The notes: a model not told the origin generated them from the letters alone. A DNA stretch of 64,000 nucleotides from Crocodylus rhombifer (GCA_038503035.1 JAVSML010024441.1:124001-188000), one strand, 5' to 3'. Numbered from the stretch's first letter, positions 34,451 to 47,059 are shown. Made by a program: numbers and translations.

Positions 34451-37400
34451 GGATGAAGCTGTTCAGCACGTGTATGATGCCTGGCCCTTGCAGGATGGGG
34501 CTCACTGAAGTCTTGCAGCTGCAAAGCTGCAGCCCAGTGCAGTGAATAGGACTCAAAGCCCCTTGTTTGAAGCAGCAAGTAAACCCAAGTGACTCTCAGC
34601 TCCCAGCCATTTCCCACAGAGTTCATCTAAGCATTTGAATGCATGCCAGTGACCATTTTACCCCCACCACCACTTACAGCCTCTGTGTGTGCCAAGGAGG
34701 GAACAAGGACACATAGCCAGCCGCCCTCTCCCCAGTCCACTCCACAAACCTGTTGAGGGCCTGGGCCTGTCTGCTTACCTCCACCTTCTCTGATCTGTTT
34801 GCTAGTACAAAGCTGCTCCTTCCATATGACAGGAGTGTCTTTGGGCAGGGGCCAGCTCCATGTGTATAATATTTCCATTACCTCAAGGAGTGAAACTCCT
34901 GGGCTCAGGCCCAGGCAGCTCTGGAGTGGCAGGATAGAGTGAGCTCCAGCGAGAGAGTAATGATGCTCGTATATCACCCAGATGTCAGCAATGGGCTGGG
35001 AGGACGGCGAGATCCCGGCATGCAGGCTCACACCTGCTTTGATAGGAGCGGGGCCGTTGTGCGGCATGACAGCTCGCTGCCCAGCAGGCCTATGACTGCA
35101 TCCCATAGCCCGGCTTTCCCTGAGCTCATTTGGAAGGGGAGGGTGTCTTGCTGAATGCACTGCCTGAGTAACATTTAATGAGATCCGTTTTCCTCTGTTG
35201 TCCAGCTGGGAGCAGGGAGAGGCACCTGTTGATTCAAACAACTGTAGTTCTTCAATCTGCTTGAGCTACATCGTGCCAGTAATAGCTTAGGAAGGGAAAG
35301 AGTGGCGGGGAAATGATCTCAGTCCCCTGAGTTAACTGATGGAGTTCAGTTCCTCCTTCTCCGCGCTGGCCGTACACAGAATTCATGTCCGGTGGGCCCA
35401 GAGATGTGTCTTACAGCACAAGTTTCCGTATGCTGAGCGGACACAGACATCCATCTTGAGTTCTTCTTTTTATGTTGTCAAAGTCTGTGACAGGCAGGCA
35501 GAGAAACAGACTGGATTCGTTTCCTTTACCCTAGGTCCGAACCAGACACCAGGAGATTTTCTAAAGTTACAGGTCAGCTTTTCCATAGGGTTCAGCAAAC
35601 GTCAGTGTCCAAGGGGAGCAATAGAGAACTCCCATCCCATCCACCACAGCACCATGGGGGGGGGGACCACATCGCCCCTTCATTGCCGCAGTCGGAGCCC
35701 CCACAGTGCCCCTAACTGAGAACAATGCAGACTCCCCTTGAGCATGGAGAGCAACAGGGAATTCATCTCAGACGCATGCCCAAGGGGATAACCCAGGCCC
35801 TATCCTCTGCCCCTCACCCTTGCCTTCCAGAGCAATGCCAGCTGCTGAGTTCTTTTGCAACTCTTGACCTTACAGATGCAGATGTGAAACGAAACCCCCA
35901 GCACACTTGTTACAGGGAAGCGATCTGGCTGTAAACTTTCCCGGCTTTCAACTCCACTTACAGATCCTGACTGTGATGTTGCCATGGTGGCAAACAAGAG
36001 GTCATTGGCTCAGCCTGGGGAATCTGTGGCTAGAACAAGGACCGTAATGTTGGAGAGAAAGCGCCCTGCCCAGCCCCTGGGGTAGTAGGTTGTGGTGACA
36101 CCGGCTCCTATCACACATTTTGCATGCCCGGGTTGTTTTATTTCTCTCTTGCCCTATCCCTCCTGCAGCACAAAAGGCATATTCTTGTACCAAAGTATTT
36201 ATTTCTGCATATTTGTAGCATGAGCAAAGCAAGAGGGGAAGGGGGGAATTAAAACGTTTGGGGAAAGTCTCACACAAGGTTCAGTTTACAAGGGACAGCT
36301 GACTATGCAAACCCAGTCCCCAAAGAGGGTCAGCATGAGTATTTCTGGCACTATTTTCCCCACTCACCCCCAAACCATTGGCTAAGTTGTTTTAAAGCAA
36401 AACAGAAAGAAGGAAAGAAAGGGGGGAGCCATTTTCAAATGCTCCAAAAATCAGAGCTCAGGAATTCCTTCAACTCCTTTTAGCATTTTAAGACACAACA
36501 AACCCCATAAAGCTAAGCAAATAAATCTAGTCCAGGTGGACAGAATAGCTATTGGGAGAGAGCTGCACACAGCTTTGTAGAGGTAGGTCACTGTTTCGGA
36601 TCTGGGTTTGGTGCCTCCAAGTCATCATGATCTGATGATGGCTTAAGTTAAATCAATGGATAGGGTCAGAGCAGACAAATGACCTCCTCGCAATATACAC
36701 TAATTGGTGGTCAAGTTGGGAAGCTTCAGCAGAGATACCAGGTCCTGAATGGCCATATCATTTGATACCTACTCCCTAAGCCACATCCATGGCTCAAGAC
36801 AGTGATAATTAATAGGTTTTGCATAGCCAATCAGGGTCTGAATTTGGACCCGTCTAGTTCCACTGACCTGGATCAGAGCCATTAATGATCCCACCCATCA
36901 CCCAGACTCTGCTTAATTCAGGTGCCGAAATAAGAGGCTCCTTACAGTAAATTGTGTTCATAATCTTCATAATGCAATCCTTTCTTCTCTTGTGCAGCTC
37001 ACAATGCTGGCATTAAACTCAGCACTATGCTCTGTCATCAAGGCTGTTCACAGCTCTATCAGCACTGCCTACATAGACCGTCTGCAGACTCAGGCAGGTC
37101 TGGTGGCTTAGGTCATGGTGCAGAATTCCTTCACAGCTACGTATTTTTCAGTGGGATTTAAGTTCCTTGAGCCTCGCATTCAGAGCCCTTAACTTTTGGT
37201 TTCTGGATTCGTTGGTTTCTTGATGTGTTCAAACCCCAAACTCCAAGTTGGGTAGAGCTGAAGCCACAGAAGATGTTGGCATAAACCTATGTGAAAACAA
37301 AGGCTCAGTGTTTTGAGTAGAGCTTCCTTTCCCTGGGTCTGGCTGCATCTCTGAGGCCCAAAGGGCGAGGAACCTGCGAAGAGAAAAATGCATGCAGAGC

Positions 37401-37470
37401 CAGATTCTCCTGTTAGTTTGGCCTTAGCTATACAAACATCTGCAGTGAAGAGGTCGCACAATGGTTCACA
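34451..37470. other. No gene seen in 3 kb
   Basis: The 204-codon minus-strand frame at 34,627-35,241 has no recognised domain and no codon-use evidence, and overlaps plus-strand frames. A G-run of 9 lies at about 35,656. No repeat ends were recognised. Confidence 0.4.
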
Positions 37471-37600
37471 CAATGAAGTGACTGGGATAGTATCGGAGAC
37501 TGGATTTAAATGTTGGCAGTGCCACTGACCAACTCACCATGCCACTACATCTTAACATCTATGGAGCTATTATTATAGGAAGGCATAAACTGGGAGACCC
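37471..37600 (+). repeat. Possible MIR-like fragment
   Basis: 'tatcggagactggatttaaa' and 'ttggcagtgccactgaccaa' loosely follow the MIR 5' half. Weak. Confidence 0.25.
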
Positions 37601-39780
37601 AAAACAATTAGAAACTCTATTAAAATAAGGTTTCCAAATACACGTTTCATTTACATTTCATAAGCTACATATATAAACACATAGTGTACCTTAACTGAAT
37701 AACAAGTAGATATTAAAAACATATTTGTTCAAGATTAACAGCCTCATACACATGAATCTCTCATTAAACACTAAAGAGGTAGAAGTGGGTATCTCAGCCT
37801 GGGGCTTTCTCTGAGAGATCTCTCAGCACCACGTGCTTTAAATGTGTTTTTAATAAGTGGCCATTAACGACTAGACAATAACAGCTTTATTAAGCTTAAA
37901 TTAAATGCATATTTGAAAGCGTTAAGCCAAGGCAATATCATGAATGGGATATTTTGGAATTCAGCATATTTCTCTGAAAAGCCTACTTTCAAGCTAAAAT
38001 TTGCAATCCATTGTGGTGCGATGTTTGCATGGAGGGCCACAATCTTGCTGTTTGATCCTGGTGGATATAAGGGGTTTTCTGCAGGAGCCAAGCTGCAGGA
38101 AGAGGGGTTTGGGTGACTCCACTGCATACAGTAGAAAGAGATCTATCGTTGTGTGGTCAGCATGGGTAGCTCAGGATTTAGAGGGCAGAGGTGGCCTAGT
38201 TTGCTGCTGATACTGGCTCAGGTTTGGGGGTCAAAGCAAGATCCTGGTTTTCCAGTTATCATTTGTCCCAATGCGCTGGATTGTTGACTGGGAATTTTAT
38301 TCCTTCTGTCTTCCTACCAAAAGAAGCATTTCTAGTCTGGCTTCTTTCATGTCCTTGCATTTCCCAAAGGACAGAGGACTGTCTCTCTCTTCCTGTCCTA
38401 AACAATTGCACAGTGTCGCAGTTCAGTGTCAGGTCCTGAGCTACATGGGTCTGCCTGCTGAGGGCTCATCGTGTCAGCCCCTCACACTGCTATTTCAGGT
38501 CTCTGTGGGAATTCCCTGAATGGAGCTGGGGTAGCCCAGTCTGGCAAAAGAATTATCTCATGCTTAAGCCTTAAGTGTGTCTGGAGCCCTTTTGAAGTCA
38601 ATGCGAATACTCCTATTAAATGAAGTGAGTACTTGCAGGATCAGGCACTAGTTTGGATTTCAGATACCCTCGGAAAATAAATGTTGCTCGTGGGAAGTAG
38701 AACAAATGTTGTTCTGACCCTGGGGATGAAGATAAAGCTGTGGCAAAATAACTCTATTTTATAGGCACACATTTCCTAGGTACACTAAATACCAGGATTT
38801 GGCTGGAAAAATCTCAGGACGACCTACAGTGAAAGCCCAAGCACACGAGTGAAATTAATCTCATCTTTCCTAGCATCGTTCGGTACTGCTACCGCCTTCC
38901 TGTTCATCTGGTTACTGGTGAGCTCTTGCGTCACCGTTCCTCAGGACTTCCTGAAAGGAATAGATAGAGGGAACAGCCAGCTTCAGCCCAGTTCAGGAGC
39001 ATTTTGTAGCTGAGCCTCCACTCGTGGCAGGATCCAGTTTGAGATAGCTTCTCTTGTTCAACCCCTCTTTAGCTGAGCCAAAGAATCTGGGCCAAGCAAA
39101 AAGTGAATAAATGATCATACTCGCCCCCAGCCTCCAGGCATGTAGTATGGACCAACAATGCTCCTTATATCCAGCTCACTCCCTTATTCCTTCAGACATG
39201 TCACCTCTGACTCTGTCCCTTTTCTCCCTGTCGGCTCCTCTCCCTTTTCCTTACAGTCTTCTTATCCTAGCCGCCCCTCCCACCAAACACTCCCATTGCT
39301 CTTGAAACCAAGAAACAGCTTAGCGTTTGCCATCTGGAATGGCCTGCCTGTGTCTTAGCACCTCATTGACTCTCCATCTATTTTTACATTTAATTTCAGA
39401 GCATAGTATCGTTCCTCTGAATCTTCTACCTAAATGCTCTCACTTGGAGCACAACTCTGTCCCCGCGGCATTGTAAACACGCAGTGCATTTTGGGGATGC
39501 TGTTTGTAGAAAGCAAGGTGGTATTGCATTCACCATTGTGACACTGAGGAGCTGATTCTGCCTTCACTCACCATTGATTAAATCAAGAGGAACTTCTGGA
39601 AATCAGCAAAATTAAGATGGTAAGAGAGAATAGGATCTGTCCATAAGATAGTGGCTTAAACATTCAAAAGCCTCCATCTTGCCTTGAACAAGAGAAATCC
39701 TGCTACACGACTATTGAAGCCTTTAAAGTTATGTCACAGGTGAACCTAGTCCAGTAAGCAGAGCAGTTGGCTTCCTTGAT
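37601..39780. other. Unique sequence; possible conserved non-coding tract at 37,860-38,060
   Basis: No coding support. The AT-rich stretch around 37,890-37,990 contains 'ttaaattaaatgcatatttg', with homeobox- and POU-like core words, and lacks repeat signatures. Whether it is conserved cannot be told from this sequence. Confidence 0.25.
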
Positions 39781-39789
39781 AGTTCCCAC

Positions 39790-40080
39790 AATGAAATACA
39801 TACCGTGAGTTTTTTCACAAAAGCTTTTTGCTTTAACTAGTTGGCACATGGGGGCGGTTCCTGCAAAGCTTTTCATTTTCAAATAATCGCTAAAGTTTTT
39901 TTGGCTGAAAATAGAAGAGTTTCACATTTTGGCTAAACATTTTGGCTGTCTTAGTTTTGGGTTTTTGGCTTTCCTGCAAAAAACTTACAATATTTCAGGA
40001 TATTTCTTTAAAAATATTTGTTGAATCAAAAATATAATTTTCTGCTGGAAGAAAAAAAAAAACCCAAAGCATTTTGATGA
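39790..40080. repeat. AT-rich dispersed repeat, probable old copy
   Basis: 'ttcattttcaaataatcgct', 'aagtttttttggctgaaaat' and 'acattttggctaaacatttt' belong to the same composition class as tracts at 5.9, 47.1 and 48.7 kb. Confidence 0.3.
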
Positions 40081-40377
40081 TAAGCTTTCCACCTGCTGCC
40101 TTATTTCAGCTAGTCCCAGCAAAATGTGACAAGGCCATCTCATTTTGCAAATTCAGCAAGCTTTGTCACATATTTCAGCAGGTATTTGGTGAATTTTCCA
40201 GCCTGATTCTTGCAATCCTGTCCTCCTTCCCACCTACCCCATTTTTTCTGTTGGTTTAAAGGAAAACAGTGGGGGGAAAGAATCTTTTGGCACTTCCAGA
40301 GCATTTTCCTTAAATGGATCCCAAAGCACTTTTCAGACACCTAATGATCACAGTCCACTCTAATGATATGTCACTAT

Positions 40378-40450
40378 TATTAGACTAATTTTCCAGATGG
40401 ATAAACTGAGTTTCAGGGACGTGATATAAAATGATATACAAATGATGGCA
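40378..40450 (-). repeat. Possible MIR-like fragment
   Basis: 'attttccagatggataaact' followed by 'gagtttcaggga' matches the reversed MIR segment 'cagtttcctcatctgtaaaat' in diverged form. Confidence 0.4.
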
Positions 40451-41789
40451 TATTAATGGTTAAAGCTAAGACAACAACCAAGACCTTTTCCAGAGTGTTA
40501 TTTTCATCACTGATATAGTTGTGCCAGCACAACGTATTTATGTAGATGAGTTAAAGAGTGTAGCTTCTCCTGGTTGAAAGGGAGATGAGCTAATCATGTG
40601 CGAGTGGAAGCTGTTTCTGCCCTAGGAGTTTGTAAAGACGTCTCTGCTCTGTTAAATAATGTTTATAAGGTCTGAGTCACGCTCCTTCCACTAAAGATGT
40701 GCCACTTCTGCTCTGCCTTGCAGACGCACACAAAGCCCCCTGGGTTTTGCGTCACAGCTCTTTTAACAAGCAAAATAACCTCCCAAGGTCTCCGTTGTCC
40801 CAGGACATTTACTCCAGTGACTTCAGAGCATTTCACTCAAGTGGGATAGAAGTGAACGTGAGCTAGAGAGGAGCTCATCAGTATCATCCAGCTCTGGGTA
40901 GTTGTGGAATAGACACTAATCCTCTTCCCGTTTCTCTGAGCCAGTCAGTCTTCCAGAAAAGCTAGGAAATGGCAAAATAGATAGTGAAGGGGAGGGAGAC
41001 ATCCCTAGCCGAACTTTTTTTCTCTCTTTATTCCCTGTCAGATAATGTTACTCCCTGTGGCTCCACGTTATTTGTATTACAGTAGCAGATGGGAGCTGTA
41101 CTATGCACGTTATTGTACAAGTGGAGTGAAACACAGTGGCTGGATGGGACAGTTTACAAGGCTAAGAGAATGGAAGGAGTCTTATCCTTGTGCTACAGGT
41201 GATTTCCAACCCCGTTAGTGTGCCAGTTCCCACTGCAGCTGGGAGTAACCTGACGTAATGGCCATTTCTTCTCTGAAGGGGACTCCTCCCTCACTGCATA
41301 GCCTTGAAATAGGCAACGTGCCACCCAGCGTGGATTCCTGCTAGGGTGACTTCAGCGTTTCTGCTCTTGCGTTGATACCAAGCCCATGCTCATAATTCTC
41401 TTTGGCTGCCTTACAAACCTAAAAGTGTTTAAAGAAGAAAAAAGAAAAGCCAGAGCTAGTAAAAACTGGTTCAAGTTATAACCCGCCCCTGCTTTTCCAG
41501 TGTTGTTCCTGGTGACATTTCAAAGTTTCCCACCTCCCAGAAGTTCCCCACAGTGGTAGGTAATGATGCTGGGGAAATAGCTTGTGTAGCTTATGGAACA
41601 GGCAAGAGGGGAGGAAAAAGTAACAGGTGAAGCTGGGATTAAACCCGAGACCTTCTTCCACATTTTGAGGTGTTTGAAATCTGAATTATAATCTAGAGTC
41701 GAGTGTTACCAGTGGTTCCTGGAAGCAATTTTTAGTTGCATTGGTGTTGATCAGGACTGACTCCACTGACGTTATCTCTCTCTCAATCT
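40451..41789. other. No gene seen
   Basis: Unique sequence with short frames only, ahead of a CR1 fragment. Confidence 0.4.
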
Positions 41790-42271
41790 GCAAGAAAGAC
41801 ATGGACATATTAGAAAGAGTCCAGCAGAGAGTGACAAGAATGATTACAGGCCTGGCAGGCATGACATATGAGGAAAGGCTGGAAGAGCTCGGGTTATTTA
41901 ATCAGGCAAAGAGAGGACTGAAGGGATTTCCTAACAATCTTCAGATAGCTACAGGTTGATTATAAAGAGGATGGAGGGACTTTTATTTGTGACTGTAAGG
42001 GATGGGACTAGAAGCAATGGCTTCAAACTGCAGCAGAAAAAAAGGTAGGTTGGTGACTGAGAAAAACTTTCTGACCTTGTGGGTGGTTAAGCATTGGAAC
42101 AAGCCACCAAGAGACGTTTTGGATTCTCCATCCCCAGAAATTTTCAAGAGCAGGTTAGACAGACGCTTGAATGAGCTGGTTTAGTCAGGGGTGATCTTGC
42201 CCTGAGCAGGGGGCTAGACTAGATGATTCTGTGAGGTTTTTTCCCCCCCTTACATTCTTATGATCCTATGA
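41790..42271 (+). mobile_element. CR1 LINE 3' fragment
   Basis: It encodes the C-terminal end of CR1 ORF2: 'KKDMDILERVQQRVTRMITG' near 41,790 and 'KNFLTLWVVKHWNKPPRDVL' near 42,062, interrupted by in-frame stops around 41,957-42,000. The 3' end shows 'gactagatgattctgtgagg' and then two diverged terminal units (CTTATGATC, CTATGACC) at 42,256-42,271. Confidence 0.85.
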
Positions 42272-42799
42272 CCAATCACATTAGGCAGGATAGACAGACA
42301 TATAGGAAATATAAACCCTTTTTCTACTAGATTACTAAGCCGTAACCAGTGAGAGCCAGATTTTTAAAAGTACTTATCTGCTTAGACTTTCCCTGATGGG
42401 CAAAGTTATTCCATATTTATCCTGTGGGTAGCTGAGCCTTCTCAATGCCTGTTCAAATCAGTGGGAGTTGACAGTGCTCAGCACCCCTCCAGAGTTGGCC
42501 CTGAGTGATGCACAATATAACCTTTGGCTCTATGGACAGGGCAGATAAATGTGAGTCACAGACATGTGTTTATCAGAACTATTATGAATTGGAAGCTGAT
42601 ACTTCTCTCTGCTTCACTCCTTTGGATTTGGGCAGCTCTTCCTCATGTGATTATGACCAGAACAGATGGGATTCCTGGCTTGGAACCCATGTGCTCACAG
42701 TGTCTCCAGATCACATTGATTGGAAATGAAAGCACAAGTCAAAACTGTGAAGGATGTAGCGAGAAGGGGGTGCATATGTACGGGGCGGGAGGGGATGGG
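42272..42799. other. No gene seen
   Basis: Unique sequence. The 180-codon frame starting at 42,524 runs into the GT-rich tract and is not credible as a gene. Confidence 0.4.
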
Positions 42800-43090
42800 G
42801 CTGTGCGTTTGTGTGGGTGTAGGTGTGGGTGTGTTTGTATGAGTGAGAAAAGGAGTGGAAGGGACCCTGTTTCTAAGTGCTATGGACATAGACATGGGTT
42901 CAACGTGGAAAGGATGGATCTGAAGTGCCCCAGAACAGAAGGACAGGCTTTTGATTCAGGTCCACAAAGTGTGTGTATTAGAGTATGTGAGCGTGCATGT
43001 GGCTGCATGGCAAAGAGACTGTGTGTGCATGTGTGTGAGAGAAAGAGGACTTATGTATGTGTATGAGAGGGAGAGATGGCACCTCTATGC
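42800..43090 (+). repeat. GT-rich imperfect microsatellites
   Basis: Two clusters of GT/GTGGGT-type words (42,802-42,841 and about 42,968-43,060), including 'gtgtgtgcatgtgtgtgaga'. The strand is purine-rich in between (gagaga). It creates long, meaningless open frames in several phases. Confidence 0.65.
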
Positions 43091-43983
43091 AGGTGTGATG
43101 GGATTTGAAAATCTCCAGAGTAGGGACATGGCCATTTGAATTAGAGAGAGGAGGTGAGGAGGGGGAGAAATTGTGTGAGAGTGTGCAAGATAGACTGCAA
43201 ACACAGAAATGCTAGGAAGTGAGAGTACATTGTGCTAAACTGTTTGTGTTTATGTCTATATGTACATGGCCACACCATGACTATGTCTAAGCTAGAAAAC
43301 CAAATCATATTTTCAAATGCAGAAATGAGTTTGATTAGCACCCTTGTACACTGGGATTCCCAGTAGGTAGAGACAGACCAAGCTGTTTGTAAAAGTGAGC
43401 TGCTTCATTCTGCTAACCTACAAATGGGTGAGCCAGTGTCTTTTAAAATGCAGCCTGCTTTCCTAGCATTTCTGTCTTTGTGAGAAAGCTTGCAAAATTG
43501 TTTTCACACTTAACTAGAACAGTGACCATCCCATGGATCCAAGAGTGCTGTGTAAGCTGTAGGGTCAATGCTAAAGCCATGAGAGCTTGGAGGATATCAG
43601 GATTGGGGCCTATATAAATATAACAATATTATTCCCTTCCATAATAAGGCCCCTGTCCAGCCTAGCACATAAAAACAGACTTAAGTGCTTTGCTGAATCC
43701 AGGCCTGAAATACAGGAACATCTCTTGGGCCAATACTGGAGACAGGCAGGCTTCATGGCACGCAATAAAGCAGGAAGAGAGACATTTGAAAAGAACTTCC
43801 TAGAACAGAACAACTTTGAGTTGATTCCTGGTAGGATTCAAAGCCTCTAGGGATTGCAGAGATAATGATTAGCTTATGTTTGTTTTGTCCAGAATGGGAA
43901 TCTGGCTGGTCAGAGTCCTGATGTTGATTTGTTGAGAGGCAGAATGATTCTGTGAATAAAACACTAAGACTTGAACAATTTGG
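43091..43983. other. No gene seen
   Basis: Purine-rich start (gagagaggaggtgagg at about 43,144), then unique sequence with short frames. Confidence 0.35.
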
Positions 43984-44744
43984 TTAGGTACAAACATTCA
44001 AAAAGCCTGAGCCGGAATTGATCTAAGTGACATGATTTTCTGTAAGTGATATAGTTTAGATCGGTAGCAAACAGCACACATTCACCCTTTGGTGGGAGGG
44101 GTGGGGGCAAAACTTAGACTGGGTTCTGCCATTTTTACACCAATCTACGTGAGCTGATCTTATGTTCTGTTATGGGTCCAGAGGAGGGCCAGGGTACAGA
44201 GGAGGACCACTCGCATGATCAGGAGGCAGCAGGGCAGACCCTACGAAGGGAGGCTACAGGACCTGAACCTGTTCAGCCTCCACAAGAGAAGGCTGAGAGG
44301 GGATCTGGTGGCTGCCTGTAAACTTGCCAAGGGAGACCAGTAGGCAATGGGAGAGTCCCTGTTCCCCTGAGCACTACCGGGGGTAACAAGGAATAACAGC
44401 CATAAGTTGACTGAGAGTAGATTCAGGCTAGACTTTAGAAGGTGCTACTTCACGGTCAGGGCGGCTAGGAGCTGGAACCAACTTCCAAGGGAAGTGGTGC
44501 TCGCCCCTACCCTGGGGGTCTTCAAAAGGAGGCTAGACAGTCACCTAGCCGGGGTCGTTTGACCCCAGCATCCTTTCCTGCCCATGGCAGGGGGTCGGAC
44601 TTCATGGTCTGCTCAGGTCTCTTCTGACCCTACCAACTGTGAAACTATGAAACTATGGTTTTGTGTGCCAGACTTCTTTTCTGTAACAGGTAGAGACTAG
44701 TTTCCAATCACTTACACTGCTAAAAGTGTAACTTTTGTGCCTGG
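43984..44744 (+). mobile_element. TIR element (copy 3), split by a CR1
   Basis: The left part starts 'ttaggtacaaacattcaaaa', a diverged form of the shared TIR and adjoining sequence. The right part carries 'actagtttccaatcacttac' and ends 'acttttgtgcctgg', matching the other copies' right ends. A CR1 (44,175-44,657) lies inside. The intact element would have been only about 280 bases. Confidence 0.5.
44175..44657 (+). mobile_element. CR1 LINE 3' fragment nested in the TIR element
   Basis: It contains the ORF2 C-terminal region in degraded form ('gtccagaggagggccagggt', 'ggctacaggacctgaacctg' and 'ttcagcctccacaagagaag') and the 3' box 'ggacttcatggtctgctcag'. It ends with two 8-bp units (GAAACTAT GAAACTAT). 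It differs from the other CR1 copies here, so it is a separate subfamily. Confidence 0.85.
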
Positions 44745-44754
44745 CCTTTAGGTT

Positions 44755-44935
44755 TGGATTCATGCTTCTGCCAAAGACTTCTTTGTGATCTTGGGCAAGT
44801 CATTTAATCACTGCACTTCTGTTTCTCTATAATAATTCTTCCCATGTTGATTTAAGCAAGGAGCTCTTCAGGGCAGACTCCCTCTTGCATATGCATGTAC
44901 AGTACCTTGCACAATCTGATCTAGGTCAGGACTTA
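44755..44935 (+). repeat. MIR/CORE-SINE-like element with 3' tail
   Basis: 'gtgatcttgggcaagtcatt', then 'cacttctgtttctctataat', then 'cagggcagactccctcttgc' and 'gtacagtaccttgcacaatc'. Core and tail are in the expected order, one of the most complete copies in the window. Confidence 0.65.
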
Positions 44936-45256
44936 AGGTATAAACAGGACCTGATATGGCTCCAGTTCCTCATGAAGTCAGCTGGGACTGAAAATGCCCA
45001 GACCTTTTGGAAACGTTTAGATTTAGCTTCTGCTTCTAAAAGGCAGAACTAGTGATTCCAGTTGGAACTACTCCCATCTTTCTGCTGTTGTTGCCCCCTA
45101 TTCTGGCTGCATTAGACAATTACTGGGGGCCCAGGTCACCGCACTGTTCTGCAGCTCTAAGGATCTCCAGAAGTGTTCATGCCCTGAGGAGACTTGGGAG
45201 GCCACTGCCAAACTGAGAGTTGTCTGAGAGAGACGATACAAGTGTAGAGTAGCAGG
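44936..45256. other. No feature recognised
   Basis: Unique sequence between two repeats. Confidence 0.35.
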
Positions 45257-45591
45257 TAGGGTTGCCAGCTCTGCTCAAACCTATTCCAGGAGTTTCACCA
45301 ACATACTTATGACACACAACACAAATGTGCCCACATGCTTGCGTATATTAGTTACAGATTATGGTGTTTTCTGTGGACATACGCAAGCCTTCCTGACTTT
45401 ACAGCAGGACGGCAAATGTACATTACTGTTCCATTTTAAAAACCCACTGGACTACTGTATAAATCTGATTCAATGTTTCATATTTCTTTTAATGAATAGC
45501 CTAGCATTTATTTCCCGGGTGACACTCAGCAGTCTCCTGGAGATTTCTAAGTCCAGGAGACTCAAGAGCAATCCTGGGGGTTGGCAACCCA
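45257..45591. mobile_element. DNA-transposon fossil with 'gggttgcca' ends
   Basis: The left end 'tagggttgccagctctgctc' and the right end 'gcaatcctgggggttggcaaccc' are an imperfect inverted pair. Inner 'ccaggag' words appear on both sides (45,286 and 45,553). Such 'gggttgccaac...ttggcaaccc' elements are a known type of non-autonomous DNA transposon in amniotes. No coding sequence is present, and the 138-codon frame across it is a by-product. Confidence 0.55.
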
Positions 45592-45639
45592 AGTCAGGGT
45601 GGTCTAAAGGGCTCAGCACAGGCATGGGTGCCAGGAACT

Positions 45640-45780
45640 CCTATATTCTAATCCCTGCCCCGGGACTGACTCACTCCATGGCCAGGGGCCTAAGCCTCTG
45701 TGTCGCTCAGTTTCCCCATCTGTAAGTGCTTACCTACTTCCCAGGAGCGTGGAGAGGATTTAGTAGCTAATGGATTTTAA
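45640..45780 (+). repeat. MIR-like SINE fragment
   Basis: 'cctatattctaatccctgcc', then 'ctctgtgtcgctcagtttcc' and 'ccatctgtaagtgcttacct', is the MIR order from 5' region to 3' side. Confidence 0.6.
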
Positions 45781-46235
45781 GTGTGGAATTACTGGGTCCA
45801 GTCCAGAGGCCTTTGCTCAGGCAACCCCCCTGGAGCCAGATGTGTCATGGCACTGTGGCCTCATCATGCCACCTCAGGTGGTGGACAGAGGCTGTAGGGC
45901 AGGCATCACCTTACGGCCCAGGCTATGCTACCAGCATCAAATGGACCCAGACCCAGATCTGGCCATGCCCTGAGCACAGGACTCATTCCAAGATGGGGTG
46001 AGGAGTAGCAGAAAGAAGGAAAAATGGGCTAGAGGAGAAAGGGCATCTTTCAGGGGAGAGATGCTGAGTGATGCTGCTGTGTGCCCTAGTGACGCTGCTC
46101 CCGGCAGAAATCTACCCAGGGTGGTTGATATAGGGGCCCAGTGTGGGGCTTCCCTCAGGCCTCCGGCAGAAGCAACACTATCTCCCAGTCCCTTATTAGG
46201 GGAATAACTTGTGCAGAGTTTGTCAGCTGATTCAG
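45781..46235. other. No gene seen
   Basis: Several overlapping short frames with no domain. The end may already include degraded CR1 sequence from about 46,205. Confidence 0.35.
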
Positions 46236-46239
46236 TGGA

Positions 46240-46960
46240 TGTTTGACCAAAACAAGAACCAGCTGGCTTGGACCAACTCTGACTAAGCTCTGCAGAAAAG
46301 GACATTGGGGTTGTAGTGGACAAGAAGCAAGATATAAGTCAACAGTGAGCCCTTGTTGCGAAGGAGGCTAACAGCGTACTGGGCTGCATTAATAAAAGTG
46401 TTGCCAGGAGATTCACGGAAGTGCTTATTCCCCTCTATTTGGCACAGGTGAGGCCACACCAGGAGTCGTGTGTCTGGTTTTGCTCCCCCCCAAACCCACC
46501 ACAGAAGGGATGTGGACAAATTGGAGAGAATCCAGTGGAGGGCAGTGAAAATGGTTGGGGGACTGGGGGACATGACTTGTGAAGGGAACTGGGCTTATTT
46601 AGTCTGCAGAAGAGAAGCCCAAGGGGAGATTGAATAGCAGCCTTCAACTTCCTGAAGGGGTTTCCAAAGAGGATGGAGCTGAGCTGTTCTCAGTGGGGGC
46701 AGATGACAGAACAGGGAGCAATGGTCTCAAGTTGTGGCAAGAGAAGTTGAGGTTATTAGGAAGAATTTTCTCACTAGCAGGGTAGTAAAGCACTAAAACA
46801 GGTAACCCAGAGAGGTGGTGGACTCTCCATCCTTGGAGGTTTTTAAGGCCCAACTTGGCTGGGATGATCTAGTTGTGGATGGTCCTGCTTTGAGCAGGGG
46901 GTTGGACAAGATGACCTCTGAGGTCCCTTCCAGCCCTGATTTCTATGTTTCTGTGATGAG
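46240..46960 (+). mobile_element. CR1 LINE 3' fragment
   Basis: It follows the ORF2 C-terminal region: 'gcagaaaaggacattggggt' (EKDxGV), 'gatgtggacaaattggagag' (DVDKLERI) and 'acttgtgaagggaactgggc'. Then comes the 3' region 'ttggacaagatgacctctga' and two short terminal units (TTTCTATG TTTCTGTG) at about 46,940-46,955. It closely parallels the copy at 50.5-52.5 kb and so probably belongs to the same subfamily. Frames are broken. Confidence 0.85.
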
Positions 46961-47059
46961 AACCTAGGTTCTGGCCTGTTCCCACATGCTGTAGGTTGGC
47001 TAAACTGGTGATCTCTAAAGGCGATCAGGGAAAATGGGGATTATGTGGAAAATGTTCAT
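46961..47059. other. No feature recognised
   Basis: Short unique spacer. Confidence 0.3.

Noticed and set aside
34627..35241. 204-codon minus-strand open frame
   Set aside because: No recognisable domain and no splice or promoter context; expected by chance in a GC-richer stretch of a 64-kb window.
42802..43060. CRISPR-like or regular spaced repeats
   Set aside because: Only irregular GT microsatellites; no constant repeat with unique spacers.
42524..43066. 180-codon plus-strand open frame rich in C and V
   Set aside because: Its latter half is produced by the GT-rich microsatellite tract.
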